Assembly (NCBI RefSeq): GCF_041737375.1
Contig: NZ_JBGSRV010000004.1
Span: 84,055-148,054 of the forward strand
Direction of reading: 5' to 3'
Source of the DNA: Vampirovibrio sp041737375
GTDB lineage: Bacteria; Cyanobacteriota; Vampirovibrionia; Vampirovibrionales; Vampirovibrionaceae
DNA: 64,000 bases
The notes beneath the pieces were generated by a model. The model searched no databases and had not been told where the DNA came from. It saw only the letters and a program-made list of their open reading frames with translations. Positions 17,631-26,741 of this stretch are shown here, in pieces. The first letter of the stretch is position 1. Each line of letters starts with the position of its first letter. The translations under genes were made by a program, and so were the position numbers.

Positions 17631-18707
17631 CTAAATCAGGGTGTCCAATACTCGGCGCTTGCGGGGAATCAAACCAAAATCAAACACTTTGCCCTGATCG
17701 GAAATAACCCGGTAACTCAAACCGGCAGGTGTGTTTTCAAACAACATAAAATGATTTTTCTTAACCACGCCCGCACCCTCTGGCACCCCTTTTTGAGGGA
17801 GATCCAGCTTGCCCCCACCGGCCCCACTCACCATGTAGCGAACCCCGTTTATCCCCACCGGCGCTTCATAATGGTGCTCGTGCCCCGCCAGATACAAATC
17901 CACCTGATGGCGGACCAAAATATCCGACAGCTTGCGCTCCAGGGTTTGTTGAAACAGCAGCCGCTTGGGCTTGGCGAAAGCGGCTTTAGAGAATAGCGGG
18001 TAATGGCCCATCACCACCTTCATGGAGGCATTGCTACGGGCCAAAGCCTCCTCCAGCCAAAGCGACTGGGCCTTGTCCCTTTGGGCGAAAGCGGCGGGAT
18101 TGTGATCAAACCCATTCAGATAACCCGGTAGCATCACGGTAGTATCCACCGCGAAAATTTCCACATCCGCGCCGGGAGAACCCATTTTAAAACTGTAATA
18201 GGGCGGCACCCCCCAATAGGCTAACTGCTGATTGCCAAAGCCCGCTTTCACATCGTGATTGCCCAAAACCGGGAAAAATTGAACGCCCTGTCGCCTTAAA
18301 TTTTGATAAGGCTGGGTAATTCGTTCATCAAACAAAGCCGGTTCTCCAGCGGGATAAACATTGTCGCCCAACACCAAAACCTGATTAAACGGCAATTGTT
18401 GTCGCCATACCTCCATTTGCCGGGATATGTTATATTGGGCAGCATCGCCGGTTCCGGCGTCGCCAATTACGGCAAAACGATTTTTTCCCGCCGAGGCATG
18501 AAAAACAGGAGGCTGAAAAATCGGAGCCTGAAAAGAAAAAAGGTCCGCTGGAAGTGTTCCAGACGAACCCAGAGAATGTTCACCTTCCGTTTGGGACTTT
18601 GCGGAATTCGCACCATTCAAAGCATTAAAACGCAACCCCGGTTTCTGCCTTAAATCTGGCCTTAAAAAAGGCCAAGGGGCGTTCATGGGGTTCATGGTAG
18701 CGGCCAT
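17631..18707 (-). CDS. Purple-acid-phosphatase-like metallophosphoesterase
   Basis: About 358 residues. The dinuclear-metal motifs appear in order: GDAGTG, LGDNVYPAGEP, LGNHDV, MGHYPLF and AGHEHHYE. This set is that of the small TRAP/ACP5-like purple acid phosphatases, which hydrolyse phosphomonoesters. The first 80 residues are low-complexity and lack a clear signal peptide, so location is uncertain. ATG 18707 or ATG 18695 could be the start. It is upstream of proBA on the same strand but probably separate. Confidence 0.82.
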   Translation of the reverse strand: MAATMNPMNAPWPFLRPDLRQKPGLRFNALNGANSAKSQTEGEHSLGSSGTLPADLFSFQAPIFQPPVFHASAGKNRFAVIGDAGTGDAAQYNISRQMEVWRQQLPFNQVLVLGDNVYPAGEPALFDERITQPYQNLRRQGVQFFPVLGNHDVKAGFGNQQLAYWGVPPYYSFKMGSPGADVEIFAVDTTVMLPGYLNGFDHNPAAFAQRDKAQSLWLEEALARSNASMKVVMGHYPLFSKAAFAKPKRLLFQQTLERKLSDILVRHQVDLYLAGHEHHYEAPVGINGVRYMVSGAGGGKLDLPQKGVPEGAGVVKKNHFMLFENTPAGLSYRVISDQGKVFDFGLIPRKRRVLDTLI

Positions 18708-19027
18708 AAAAACAATAAACCTTAGGGTGGTAGGCGATGGTGATCACTCACATCGCTTACGCCTTATTATTGGCAAAACTGATGACAACGGAATGACAAA
18801 AAACCGCCATTCTTAAAAATTTGAAAAATAAGCATTTCAAATTCGCCGTCACCCCAATCATGCCATGGCCGATTTTAATTTCAAAACCATACGCATTTCC
18901 GTCGGGATTCCAACCCAAAAATCACACAGCCCAAGCACTTTCAGGAATGATTTGCAAAACCGTAAATGTTCCCTTATGATGAACCCGTTCACTGTTAAAC
19001 CAGTGACGCCACAATTTCATAACCATC
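18708..19027. other. Intergenic region upstream of the thiamine riboswitch
   Basis: About 320 bases between divergent transcription units. No gene is seen. A 9-bp inverted repeat (AATTTGAAA at 18818-18826, TTTCAAATT at 18835-18843) is the only clear structure. The promoters of both the phosphatase (-) and thi (+) units must lie here. Confidence 0.5.
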
Positions 19028-19122
19028 TATCGGGGTGTTGGCCTTTTCGGCCGACTGAGATCATCGCTCATTCGATGAAACCCGTCAAACCTGATCTGGG
19101 TAATGCCAGCGGAGGGAACTAG
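19028..19122 (+). promoter_or_regulatory. TPP (THI-box) riboswitch
   Basis: The conserved thiamine-pyrophosphate aptamer is easy to read: GGGGTG, then CTGAGA in the pyrimidine-sensor loop, an ACCC element (AAACCCG), and the 3' block ACCTGATCTGGGTAATGCCAG followed by GCGGAGGGAA. It lies about 230 bases before thiC in the same direction. When TPP binds, expression of thiC-thiO-thiS-thiG-thiDE should fall. Confidence 0.96.
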
Positions 19123-19198
19123 AATGACATCATATTTTTCAGGCAATTTATCAGCGCACTCAGCCCCCTTGGCATGCTTGCGGGGATTTTCGGACAGT

Positions 19199-19278
19199 AA
19201 AGGCCTGGGGGCCTTTGGGAGCAGCCGCCTCAAGCGGCTTTAATTTGAATGTGAAAAAACGGCCGCAAGCGGCTTTAA
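19199..19278 (+). promoter_or_regulatory. Probable expression platform of the TPP riboswitch
   Basis: Three hairpins follow the aptamer: AAAGGCC/GGCCTTT (19199-19216), AGCCGC/GCGGCT followed by TTTAAT (about 19222-19242), and GCCGC/GCGGC followed by TTTAAA (about 19262-19277). The T tails are short, so it is open whether control is by termination or by other means. The thiC ribosome site (AAGGAGAG, about 19336-19343) lies further down and is not obviously inside them. Confidence 0.45.
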
Positions 19279-19349
19279 ACCAGTTGCAATCAGTGGGTAT
19301 TTAAATTGAATCTTTAAATTAGGTGTTTCATATTGAAGGAGAGAGTTTA

Positions 19350-21140
19350 ATGAGCGTCACCGAAGCCCTGTTAACCCAGGTTGGGGTCACTACCGAGCCC
19401 TTGCCCAATTCCAGCAAAAAATACCAGACCGGCAACCTGCACCCGGAAATCAGAGTGCCTTATCGGGAAGTGAAATTATCCCCCTCCAAGGCGTTCAACA
19501 GCGACCAGCTGATTGACAATGAGCCGGTTGTGATTTACGACACCTCCGGCCCTTATACCGACCCCGATGTAGTCATTGATGTCAGCCGGGGACTGGCCCC
19601 CATTCGCACCGGCTGGATTGAAAAGCGCAACGATACCGAATTATACGATCGGCAAATTAACGCCTTTGGCGGGAAAAGCCAACTGAATGTTTCCAGCTTG
19701 CAGCGCCAGCCCCGCAAAGCCAAAACAGGCCAAAACGTGAGTCAAATGCACTATGCCCGTCAAGGCATTATTACCCCCGAAATGGAATTTGTGGCCCTTC
19801 GGGAAAACTTGCGCAACCAAGCGTTAAAAGAAGGCTTGATTGATCTGGAGCGCAAAAGCCGCTTAAAGGGTAATGCGTTGGGGGCTACTATTCCCCATGA
19901 AATCACCCCGGAATTTGTGCGCTCGGAAATTGCCCGTGGGCGGGCCATTATTCCAGCCAATATCAATCACCCGGAGCTGGAGCCGGTGATTATCGGTCGG
20001 AATTTTCTGGTAAAAATCAACGCCAACATTGGTAATTCCGCAGTGTCCTCCTCCATTGAGGAAGAAGTGGAAAAACTGGTGTGGTCCAGTCGCTGGGGGG
20101 CGGATACCGTCATGGATCTCTCCACCGGCAGCAACATTCATGCCACCCGCGATTACATTTTGCGAAACTCACCGGTTCCCATTGGCACCGTGCCTATTTA
20201 TCAGGCACTGGAAAAAGTGGATGGCAAAGCGGAAGATCTGACCTGGGAATTGTACCGGGATACCTTGATTGAGCAAGCCGAACAAGGGGTGGATTACTTC
20301 ACCATTCACGCCGGGGTACTGCTCAAATATGTGCCGCTTACCGCCAACCGCATGACCGGTATTGTGTCCCGTGGGGGATCGATTCTGGCCAAGTGGTGCC
20401 TGGCCCACCATCAGGAAAATTTCCTGTACACCCATTTTGAAGAAATTTGCGAAATCATGAAAGCCTACGATGTCAGCTTTTCGCTGGGCGATGGGCTGCG
20501 TCCGGGTTCTATTGCCGATGCCAACGATGCCGCCCAGTTCGGGGAACTGGAAACACTGGGCGAACTGACCCAGATTGCCTGGAAGCACGATGTGCAAACC
20601 ATGATTGAAGGGCCGGGCCATGTGCCAATGCACATGATTCAGGAAAACATGGAAAAGCAGCTCAAACAGTGTGATGAAGCGCCTTTCTATACCTTGGGGC
20701 CACTCACCACCGATATCGCTCCCGGTTACGATCACATTACCAGCGGCATTGGGGCGGCCATGATTGGCTGGTTTGGCACCGCCATGCTGTGCTATGTCAC
20801 CCCCAAGGAGCATCTGGGCCTCCCCAACCGGGAAGACGTCAAAACCGGCGTGATTACCTACAAACTGGCCGCTCACGCCGCCGATTTGGCCAAAGGTCAT
20901 CCATCGGCCCGCTACCGGGATGACGCCCTGTCCAAAGCCCGGTTTGAATTCCGGTGGGCCGATCAATTTAACCTGTCGCTGGATCCAGAAACCGCCCGCT
21001 CCTTTCACGATGAAACCCTGCCCGCCGATGGGGCCAAAGAGGCCCAATTCTGCTCCATGTGCGGCCCCAAGTTTTGCTCCATGAGCATTACCCAGGATGT
21101 TCGGGAACTGGCCGAGCAAACCGGACACTTATCCACATGA
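19350..21140 (+). CDS. thiC: Phosphomethylpyrimidine synthase ThiC
   Basis: 596 residues from ATG 19350, chosen because AAGGAGAGAG lies just before it; a GTG nine codons earlier overlaps that site. ThiC is a radical-SAM enzyme turning aminoimidazole ribotide into HMP phosphate. The C-terminal iron-sulfur motif CSMCGPKFC (Cys-x2-Cys-x4-Cys) is intact, and MIEGPGHVPMH and the EQGVDYFTIHAG strand are present. Full length. First gene of the thi operon, controlled by the TPP riboswitch; its stop overlaps the thiO start (ATGA). Confidence 0.97.
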   Translation: MSVTEALLTQVGVTTEPLPNSSKKYQTGNLHPEIRVPYREVKLSPSKAFNSDQLIDNEPVVIYDTSGPYTDPDVVIDVSRGLAPIRTGWIEKRNDTELYDRQINAFGGKSQLNVSSLQRQPRKAKTGQNVSQMHYARQGIITPEMEFVALRENLRNQALKEGLIDLERKSRLKGNALGATIPHEITPEFVRSEIARGRAIIPANINHPELEPVIIGRNFLVKINANIGNSAVSSSIEEEVEKLVWSSRWGADTVMDLSTGSNIHATRDYILRNSPVPIGTVPIYQALEKVDGKAEDLTWELYRDTLIEQAEQGVDYFTIHAGVLLKYVPLTANRMTGIVSRGGSILAKWCLAHHQENFLYTHFEEICEIMKAYDVSFSLGDGLRPGSIADANDAAQFGELETLGELTQIAWKHDVQTMIEGPGHVPMHMIQENMEKQLKQCDEAPFYTLGPLTTDIAPGYDHITSGIGAAMIGWFGTAMLCYVTPKEHLGLPNREDVKTGVITYKLAAHAADLAKGHPSARYRDDALSKARFEFRWADQFNLSLDPETARSFHDETLPADGAKEAQFCSMCGPKFCSMSITQDVRELAEQTGHLST

Positions 21141-22333
21141 GCCAAAGCGTTGGCATTGTTGGCGCTGGTTTAATGGGACGATTGCTGGCCCTCGCTCTGG
21201 CTGAGCGGGGGTGGCAAGTCTCCCTGTTTGACAAGGATGACGCCTCGGTGATCAACAGTTGCGCCTATGCCGGGGCGGGCATGCTCTCCCCTATTTCTGA
21301 GCTGGAATCGGCAGAACCATTGATAGCCCGATTGGGCTTTGATTCCTTACCCCGGTGGAAGCATCGGTTACAGCATCTGGAGCTTCCGGTTTATTTCAAA
21401 ACGCTGGGCACTATCATTGTGGCCCACCATTTGGATTTACCCGATTTGGCGCATTTTAAACGCATGCTGCAAGGCAAACTTAGCCTTTGCAGCTCCGAGG
21501 ACGTACCTGAGCAAACCGCCCACTCCATTCAATGGCACTTGTCCAGCCATCAGTTGGCAGCGCTGGAACCTCAACTCAGTCAGCGTTTCAGCCAGGGTAT
21601 TTTTATTCCTGATGAAGGACAAATTGACAACCGGCAACTGCTGCGGGCCTTGGCGCATCAACTCAACCAGTCCGGGGTTAACTGTTATTTTAAAACCCCG
21701 GTTACATCCATGGCGGCCCATACCGTCATCAGTGCCACCCAACATTGGCAATTTGACTGGGCCATTGATTGCCGGGGGCTGGGCGGAAAGCCCGATTGGC
21801 AAAGCTTGCGAGGGGTGCGGGGCGAGATCATTAAGGTGCATGCCCCAGAGGTGGAGCTGAGTCGCCCCATTCGGCTCATGCATCCTCGATATCCCTTGTA
21901 CATTGCCCCTCGGGAAAATCACCAATATGTGATTGGGGCCACGTCCATTGAAAGCGAGGATTTTCGGCCCATCACCACGCAATCCACCATGGAACTGTTA
22001 TCGGCGGCTTTTGCGGTGCATGAAGGATTTGCGGAAGCCACTATTTTGGAAAGCACCGTCAATTGCCGCCCCGCATTGTCCAGTCATTTGCCTGCCATCC
22101 ACATGGAAGCAGGCTTGATTCGGGTGAACGGCCTTTACCGGCATGGATTTTTAATTTCGCCCCAACTGGTGGCACTGGTTTGTGCGGCGCTGGAAAATCA
22201 AGCCATTGCACCCGCCTACCAAGCCTTATTTTCACAGCCCGACTTTAAAAAAACAGAATCCGAAAGCACCTCTGAAACTATCACGATAAACACACCATTC
22301 CATCCATTCAACAGAGAGGCAACCACAGTTTAA
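21137..22333 (+). CDS. thiO: Glycine oxidase ThiO
   Basis: 398 residues from ATG 21137, which overlaps the thiC stop. It is an FAD-dependent DAO-fold oxidase with the Rossmann motif VGIVGAGLMGRLLALALAER at the N-terminus and the C-terminal CRPALSSHLPAI and GLYRHGFLISP. ThiO oxidises glycine to iminoglycine, which ThiG needs for thiazole formation in aerobes (ThiH is the anaerobic alternative). Its place between thiC and thiS supports this. An unusual Ser/Thr-rich tail of about 25 residues ends the protein. Confidence 0.93.
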   Translation: MSQSVGIVGAGLMGRLLALALAERGWQVSLFDKDDASVINSCAYAGAGMLSPISELESAEPLIARLGFDSLPRWKHRLQHLELPVYFKTLGTIIVAHHLDLPDLAHFKRMLQGKLSLCSSEDVPEQTAHSIQWHLSSHQLAALEPQLSQRFSQGIFIPDEGQIDNRQLLRALAHQLNQSGVNCYFKTPVTSMAAHTVISATQHWQFDWAIDCRGLGGKPDWQSLRGVRGEIIKVHAPEVELSRPIRLMHPRYPLYIAPRENHQYVIGATSIESEDFRPITTQSTMELLSAAFAVHEGFAEATILESTVNCRPALSSHLPAIHMEAGLIRVNGLYRHGFLISPQLVALVCAALENQAIAPAYQALFSQPDFKKTESESTSETITINTPFHPFNREATTV

Positions 22334-22334
22334 A

Positions 22335-22535
22335 ATGAAACTGCTGATTAACGGTGAAACCCAACAAGTGCCCGACACCCTCAGCGTGGCAGCCTTGTTA
22401 AAAACCCTGGGCTACGATTCCCAATCCATTGCCGTGGCGGTGGATGGCACCTTTGTCCCTCGGCATCAATACACCACCCAAACATTGAAAGAGGCCCAGA
22501 CACTGGATATTGTGGCCCCCATGCAAGGCGGTTGA
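22335..22535 (+). CDS. thiS: Sulfur carrier protein ThiS
   Basis: 66 residues with the ubiquitin-like fold pattern and the obligatory C-terminal Gly-Gly (PMQGG). ThiS is adenylated and loaded with sulfur as a thiocarboxylate, which ThiG uses for the thiazole ring. It starts one base after the thiO stop and ends three bases before the thiG ATG. The nearby ThiF/MoeB-rhodanese gene is the likely activating enzyme. Confidence 0.95.
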   Translation: MKLLINGETQQVPDTLSVAALLKTLGYDSQSIAVAVDGTFVPRHQYTTQTLKEAQTLDIVAPMQGG

Positions 22536-22537
22536 CC

Positions 22538-23341
22538 ATGTGGCATATTGGAGGTCAAACTTTAAACAGCCAGCTTTTGGTGGGAACGGCGCTATACCCC
22601 TCGCCCGATATTATGCGGCAAGCGCTGGAAGCTTCCGGCACCGAAGTGGTCACGGTATCCCTGCGACGACAGGCACCGGGCGCCCAAGGCGGGGAAGCTT
22701 TCTGGCATTTCATTAAAGAGAAAAACTGGCGGGTGCTTCCCAATACCGCCGGATGCCGAACGGTGAAAGAAGCGGTGAACACCGCCCACATGGCCCGAGA
22801 AATTTTCAACACCCCCTGGATTAAACTGGAAGTGATTGGGGATGATTTCACCTTGCAACCCGATCCCTTTGGGCTAGTGGAAGCCGCTCGTATTCTGATT
22901 GAAGACGGGTTTGAGGTGTTTCCTTACATGACTGAGGATTTTATAGTGGCTCAAAAACTGGTGGATGCCGGATGCCGGATTTTAATGCCCTGGGCGGCCC
23001 CCATTGGCACCGGAAAAGGCCCCATGAATCTATACGCCCTGCAACTGCTGCGGGCTCGGTTGCCACAGGTTACACTCATCGCCGATGCGGGCATTGGCTT
23101 GCCCTCTCACGCAGCGCAGGTGATGGAACTGGGCTTTGACGGAGTCTTACTGAATTCCGCCATCGCCCTAGCCCACGATCCGGTGAGCATGGCCCGTGCC
23201 TTCGCCCTGGCAGTAGAATCCGGTGCGCTGGCCTATCAGGCAGGCCCCATGCCTCAGCGAGAAATGGCCATGCCCAGCACCCCGGTTTTAGGCACCCCGT
23301 TTTGGCATCAACACCAGCAGAAAGAAGGACAACACGCATGA
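22538..23341 (+). CDS. thiG: Thiazole synthase ThiG
   Basis: 267 residues from ATG 22538. TIM-barrel enzyme that joins deoxyxylulose phosphate, iminoglycine and ThiS thiocarboxylate. The Lys that forms the imine lies in WIKLEVIGD (near 101), and PWAAPIGTGKGP (near 155) and DAGIGLPSHAAQVMELG (near 183) are conserved phosphate-binding regions. Full length. Its TGA overlaps the ATG of the next gene. Confidence 0.96.
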   Translation: MWHIGGQTLNSQLLVGTALYPSPDIMRQALEASGTEVVTVSLRRQAPGAQGGEAFWHFIKEKNWRVLPNTAGCRTVKEAVNTAHMAREIFNTPWIKLEVIGDDFTLQPDPFGLVEAARILIEDGFEVFPYMTEDFIVAQKLVDAGCRILMPWAAPIGTGKGPMNLYALQLLRARLPQVTLIADAGIGLPSHAAQVMELGFDGVLLNSAIALAHDPVSMARAFALAVESGALAYQAGPMPQREMAMPSTPVLGTPFWHQHQQKEGQHA

Positions 23342-24891
23342 CACGCCCCATTGTATGGACCATTGCCGGTTCCGATTCCGGCGGCGGCGCTGGCATTCAG
23401 GCCGATTTAAAAACCATGAACGCCTTGGGGGTTCACGGTTGCTCGGTGATTACCGCACTCACCGCCCAAAATACACAAGGCGTTGATTTAATCGAGCTAT
23501 GCTCTCCAGCCATGCTAAAAGCCCAGCTGGAAGCACTGAGCCAAGACTTACCGCCTGTGGCCATCAAGTTGGGTATGCTGGGCGATGCGGAAGGCATCCA
23601 GCGCATTGCGGAAGCCATTGCGTCCATACAACGCACTCAAAGCACCTTTGTCATTTGTGATCCGGTGATGGTATCCACCAGTGGGCATGCCTTGCGGCAA
23701 GAGAACACCTTAGCTGCACTGACCACCCACTTGTTGCCCCACGTCCATTTGCTGACCCCCAATTTACCGGAGGCCGAAATTTTAACCGGCCAACCCATTC
23801 GTTCCGCCAAGGCCATGGAAGCCGCAGCGCAAGCACTGCTGAAACTGGGGGTGCAATCGGTGCTGATTAAAGGGGGCCATTTTGAGGGCCAGCAGGGCGA
23901 TCATGATCATGAAGCGAACCAATGGAGTCAGGACTTCTGGACAGATGGCAGTCAATCCTTCTGGCTGACCTCTCCCCGACAAGAAACCCGGCACACCCAC
24001 GGCACCGGCTGCACGTTATCCGCCGCCATGGCCGCCTGCGTGGGGTTGGGGTTTAATGTGCCGGATGCCATAGTTATTGCCAAGGCTTATGTCAATCAAG
24101 GCATCCGGCTGGCCCCGGCGCTGGGTCAAGGTCATGGGCCTTTGGCCCATTTAGGCTGGCCGGAAACCCATGAAGATTTACCATGGCTCACCCCCACTGC
24201 CGAAGCAGGTCAAAACCGCCCGGAATTTTCAGGTTGCGGCAGTCGTCCCTTGGGGTTTTATCCCATCGTTCCCCGCTTTGAATGGCTGGAAAAGCTTTTG
24301 CCTTTGGGCGTTTCCACCATTCAATTGCGCATTAAGGATTTAGAAGGCGAGGAACTGGAACGGGAAATCGCCCAAGCCAGCGCCTACGCCCACTCTTTCA
24401 ACTGCCGTTTGTTTATCAACGACTACTGGCAACTGGCCCTGAAATACGGCGCCTACGGGGTTCATTTGGGGCAAGACGATTTAAAAACAGCCGATCTGGA
24501 AGCCATTCACAAAGCCGGTTTAAAACTGGGCCTCAGCACCCATTGCTATCAGGAAGTGGCCAGAGCCTTGGCTGTTCGGCCCTCTTATATGGCAGTTGGA
24601 CCTGTTTTCCATACCACCACCAAAACCATGTACTTTAGGCCCCAAGGGTTAGAAGCGGTTCGGCGCTGGCGACGCAGCCTGCCTTATCCGCTGGTGGCCA
24701 TTGCCGGTATTTTTCTGCATAACGCCCCGGAAGTTTTAGCCACCGGTGTGGATAGCCTGGCCGTGGTTCGAGATATCACTCAGGCTGAAAACCTACCCGA
24801 ACGGGTGGCCCAATGGCTGGCCCTGTTCGAGGAGCAGTCCCCGCAACCCTTGCCCTTAAGCCCTCAATACCCTAAGCTCCCATCCCCTTAA
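23338..24891 (+). CDS. thiDE: Fused HMP(-P) kinase / thiamine-phosphate synthase (ThiD-ThiE)
   Basis: 517 residues from ATG 23338, with AGAAAGAAGGA before it. Residues about 1-270 are ThiD (TIAGSDSGGGAGIQADLKT, VMVSTSGHAL, HGTGCTLSAA), phosphorylating HMP phosphate. About 300-500 are ThiE (TIQLRIKD, FINDYW, GVHLGQDDL, VGPVFHTTTKT), which couples HMP pyrophosphate and thiazole phosphate to thiamine phosphate. ThiE-ThiD fusions occur in several phyla. The linker around 272-295 is hydrophilic. Last gene of the operon. Confidence 0.94.
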   Translation: MTRPIVWTIAGSDSGGGAGIQADLKTMNALGVHGCSVITALTAQNTQGVDLIELCSPAMLKAQLEALSQDLPPVAIKLGMLGDAEGIQRIAEAIASIQRTQSTFVICDPVMVSTSGHALRQENTLAALTTHLLPHVHLLTPNLPEAEILTGQPIRSAKAMEAAAQALLKLGVQSVLIKGGHFEGQQGDHDHEANQWSQDFWTDGSQSFWLTSPRQETRHTHGTGCTLSAAMAACVGLGFNVPDAIVIAKAYVNQGIRLAPALGQGHGPLAHLGWPETHEDLPWLTPTAEAGQNRPEFSGCGSRPLGFYPIVPRFEWLEKLLPLGVSTIQLRIKDLEGEELEREIAQASAYAHSFNCRLFINDYWQLALKYGAYGVHLGQDDLKTADLEAIHKAGLKLGLSTHCYQEVARALAVRPSYMAVGPVFHTTTKTMYFRPQGLEAVRRWRRSLPYPLVAIAGIFLHNAPEVLATGVDSLAVVRDITQAENLPERVAQWLALFEEQSPQPLPLSPQYPKLPSP

Positions 24892-25060
24892 TGGCAAAAT
24901 GTAACTGCAATATTTAACTTTAATAAAGTGATAGGGTATGGCTAAACCTGTTTGTGTTTGAATGGTTTTTCAAACAACGCATCACCTTGTAATGAACCGC
25001 ACCGAGCATTTCATCAAAAATCCAATAGCGTCATCCCTCATAAAATAAGGTTATCTCTCC

Positions 25061-25264
25061 ATGGGCGCAGCGCCTCCCAATGCCGACAACACACCCATCA
25101 CCAACCCCGCTTTGAGTGAGGCGGATCAAGAGCAATGGAAAAAATTTGAAGTCGAACTCAAAAAAGCCCAAGAAGCCCTTCAAATGCCCCTGATGGATAA
25201 ATTTGTACGCAGCAGCAACCCCGAACGGGAGCTGACAGTGATGGATCTTAAAACCCTTCACTAA
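25061..25264 (+). CDS. Small hypothetical protein
   Basis: 67 residues, charged and helical (about residues 20-45: EADQEQWKKFEVELKKAQEA), with no signal peptide or Cys. I do not recognise it. It lies 170 bases after thiDE on the same strand. Its TAA overlaps the stop of the convergent ThiF/MoeB gene by two bases, which suggests both ends are real. A contribution to thiamine synthesis is only positional inference. Confidence 0.55.
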   Translation: MGAAPPNADNTPITNPALSEADQEQWKKFEVELKKAQEALQMPLMDKFVRSSNPERELTVMDLKTLH

Positions 25265-26394
25265 ACCGGCAAGCGCACCGGGCCGGTCCAGCCCGCCAGT
25301 CCCCCAGCCAAACTGTAAACCGGCTTATAGCCCTGTGCTCTCAATATTCGGGCCGCCTCCAGACTACGATGCCCTTTTTGACAGTAGATCAAAAGAGGTT
25401 GTTCCCCGTTGAAAAGATGATGGGGGATTTGGGCCTTTAATACACCCAAAGGAATATGAATAGCCTCAGGAATATGACCGGCTTGAAACTCAAAATCCTC
25501 ACGCACATCCAGTAATTGAACGCCCTTTAAAATCAGGGCACTAGCGGCTTCAGCCTCAATTTCAAATGCCTCCCTATCGTTGGGGGTTTGGCAGGTCATC
25601 AAGGATTCCACCGGCTCTACAATGGTGGGGTTTTCTCCGCACAAGGCGCATTGCTGATTGCGAGAAAGCGTTAAGGTGTTCAGGGTTTGCGCCAGTGCGT
25701 TGTACCTTAACAATTTTCCGTGAATGGATGCCCCCATGCCGGTGAGGTATTTAATGGCTTCCGTGGCCATCATCAAACCGGCAGTGCCGGGAACCACGCC
25801 CAATACCCCAACTTCCGCGCAAGGGGCCAAGGCTTGCGCACCGGGAGGATTTGGAAAAACGCAACGGTAACAAGGGCCTTGATCGGGCAAAAATAACGAC
25901 AATTGGGCCTCATATTCAAAAACCGCCCCCTGCAACAACGGAATTTTCTCCAGAAAACAGGCATCGGCCACTAAAAACCGTGTGGCAAAATTATCCGAAC
26001 CATCCAGAACCAAATCATAATGTTGGATCATCTCAGCAATATTATTCGCCCCCAGCCGAACGGGATGCTTTTGATACGTTAAGCAGGGATTAATACTTTG
26101 CATGGCTTCAACCAGACTATCTACCTTCAGTTGTCCAAGGGTTTCCACCGTATGGGCAATTTGGCGCTGCAAGTTACTGCGATCCACCCGATCGTCATCG
26201 ACCACCCCGATGGTCCCAACCCCAGCGGCCGCCAAATAAAGCCCCACCGGACACCCCAGCCCACCAGCCCCTATCAGCAACACCCGCGCTGCTTTTAAAC
26301 GAGCCTGTTTTTCCATGCCAAAGCCTTGCAGTTTAAAATGACGGTTGTATTGTTCCAGCTCCAGGGCAGTAAAAACTGAATTTGAGGACATCAT
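25261..26394 (-). CDS. ThiF/MoeB-type adenylyltransferase with C-terminal rhodanese domain
   Basis: 377 residues. The E1-like domain (1-250) has the nucleotide motif GAGGLGCPVGLYLAAAG, the Asp/Arg pair in VVDDDRVDRSNLQRQ, and zinc Cys pairs in CYRC and CALC. The rhodanese domain (about 280-377) has an active-site Cys in YCQKGHRS. Such proteins adenylate the C-terminal Gly of ThiS or MoaD and pass sulfur from the rhodanese Cys. Beside thiS, ThiS is the likely partner, but MoaD cannot be excluded. Confidence 0.9.
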   Translation of the reverse strand: MMSSNSVFTALELEQYNRHFKLQGFGMEKQARLKAARVLLIGAGGLGCPVGLYLAAAGVGTIGVVDDDRVDRSNLQRQIAHTVETLGQLKVDSLVEAMQSINPCLTYQKHPVRLGANNIAEMIQHYDLVLDGSDNFATRFLVADACFLEKIPLLQGAVFEYEAQLSLFLPDQGPCYRCVFPNPPGAQALAPCAEVGVLGVVPGTAGLMMATEAIKYLTGMGASIHGKLLRYNALAQTLNTLTLSRNQQCALCGENPTIVEPVESLMTCQTPNDREAFEIEAEAASALILKGVQLLDVREDFEFQAGHIPEAIHIPLGVLKAQIPHHLFNGEQPLLIYCQKGHRSLEAARILRAQGYKPVYSLAGGLAGWTGPVRLPV

Positions 26395-26741
26395 CCAACT
26401 TTCTTTAGGATCTAACTCACTTAATCATCGTTCTTTCTTTATCATCCAACTTGCTTTCACATTGTCAGCATAAATCAAAAAGTATGCGCCATAAAGCTTT
26501 TGGAAACCGCTTAAATGGCCAATAAGCTCTACAGTAGGCTTTTTGACCTTTTTAAAAGGGTATGTTACCATTCTCGAAATTCTTTGGCAGAGCATTAATA
26601 CTGTCTGATTTGTTTGGCAACCCATTGATTTGACCATTGAGTCGTTAAGTAAGTGACATCAAGCATCGTTCCCAAAATAGTTCTTAATAAACCAGAGTAG
26701 TTCGTAATAAAAAAGTAGTCAAAAAAAAGAGGAGTTAAGGG
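26395..26741. other. Intergenic region between divergent genes
   Basis: About 350 bases. A 70-codon open frame on the minus strand (26425-26637) has no ribosome site or family resemblance and is discounted. The notable content is a pair of direct repeats at 26678-26710, just before the secreted DUF4168 gene. Confidence 0.5.
26678..26710 (+). repeat. Direct repeat pair, 20-bp phase, upstream of the DUF4168 gene
   Basis: TAGTTCTTAATAA (26678-26690) and TAGTTCGTAATAA (26698-26710) match at 12 of 13 bases and start 20 bases apart, about two helical turns. They end about 20 bases before the ribosome site AGAGGAG. This looks like a tandem operator, though part may be the promoter itself. Confidence 0.4.

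Noticed and set aside
20169..21128. 319-codon open frame on the minus strand
   Set aside because: Fully antisense to thiC, whose motifs are intact; Gly/His-rich composition is typical of a shadow frame.
26425..26637. 70-codon minus-strand frame in the intergenic region
   Set aside because: No ribosome site, odd composition, and no likeness to any family; probably chance.
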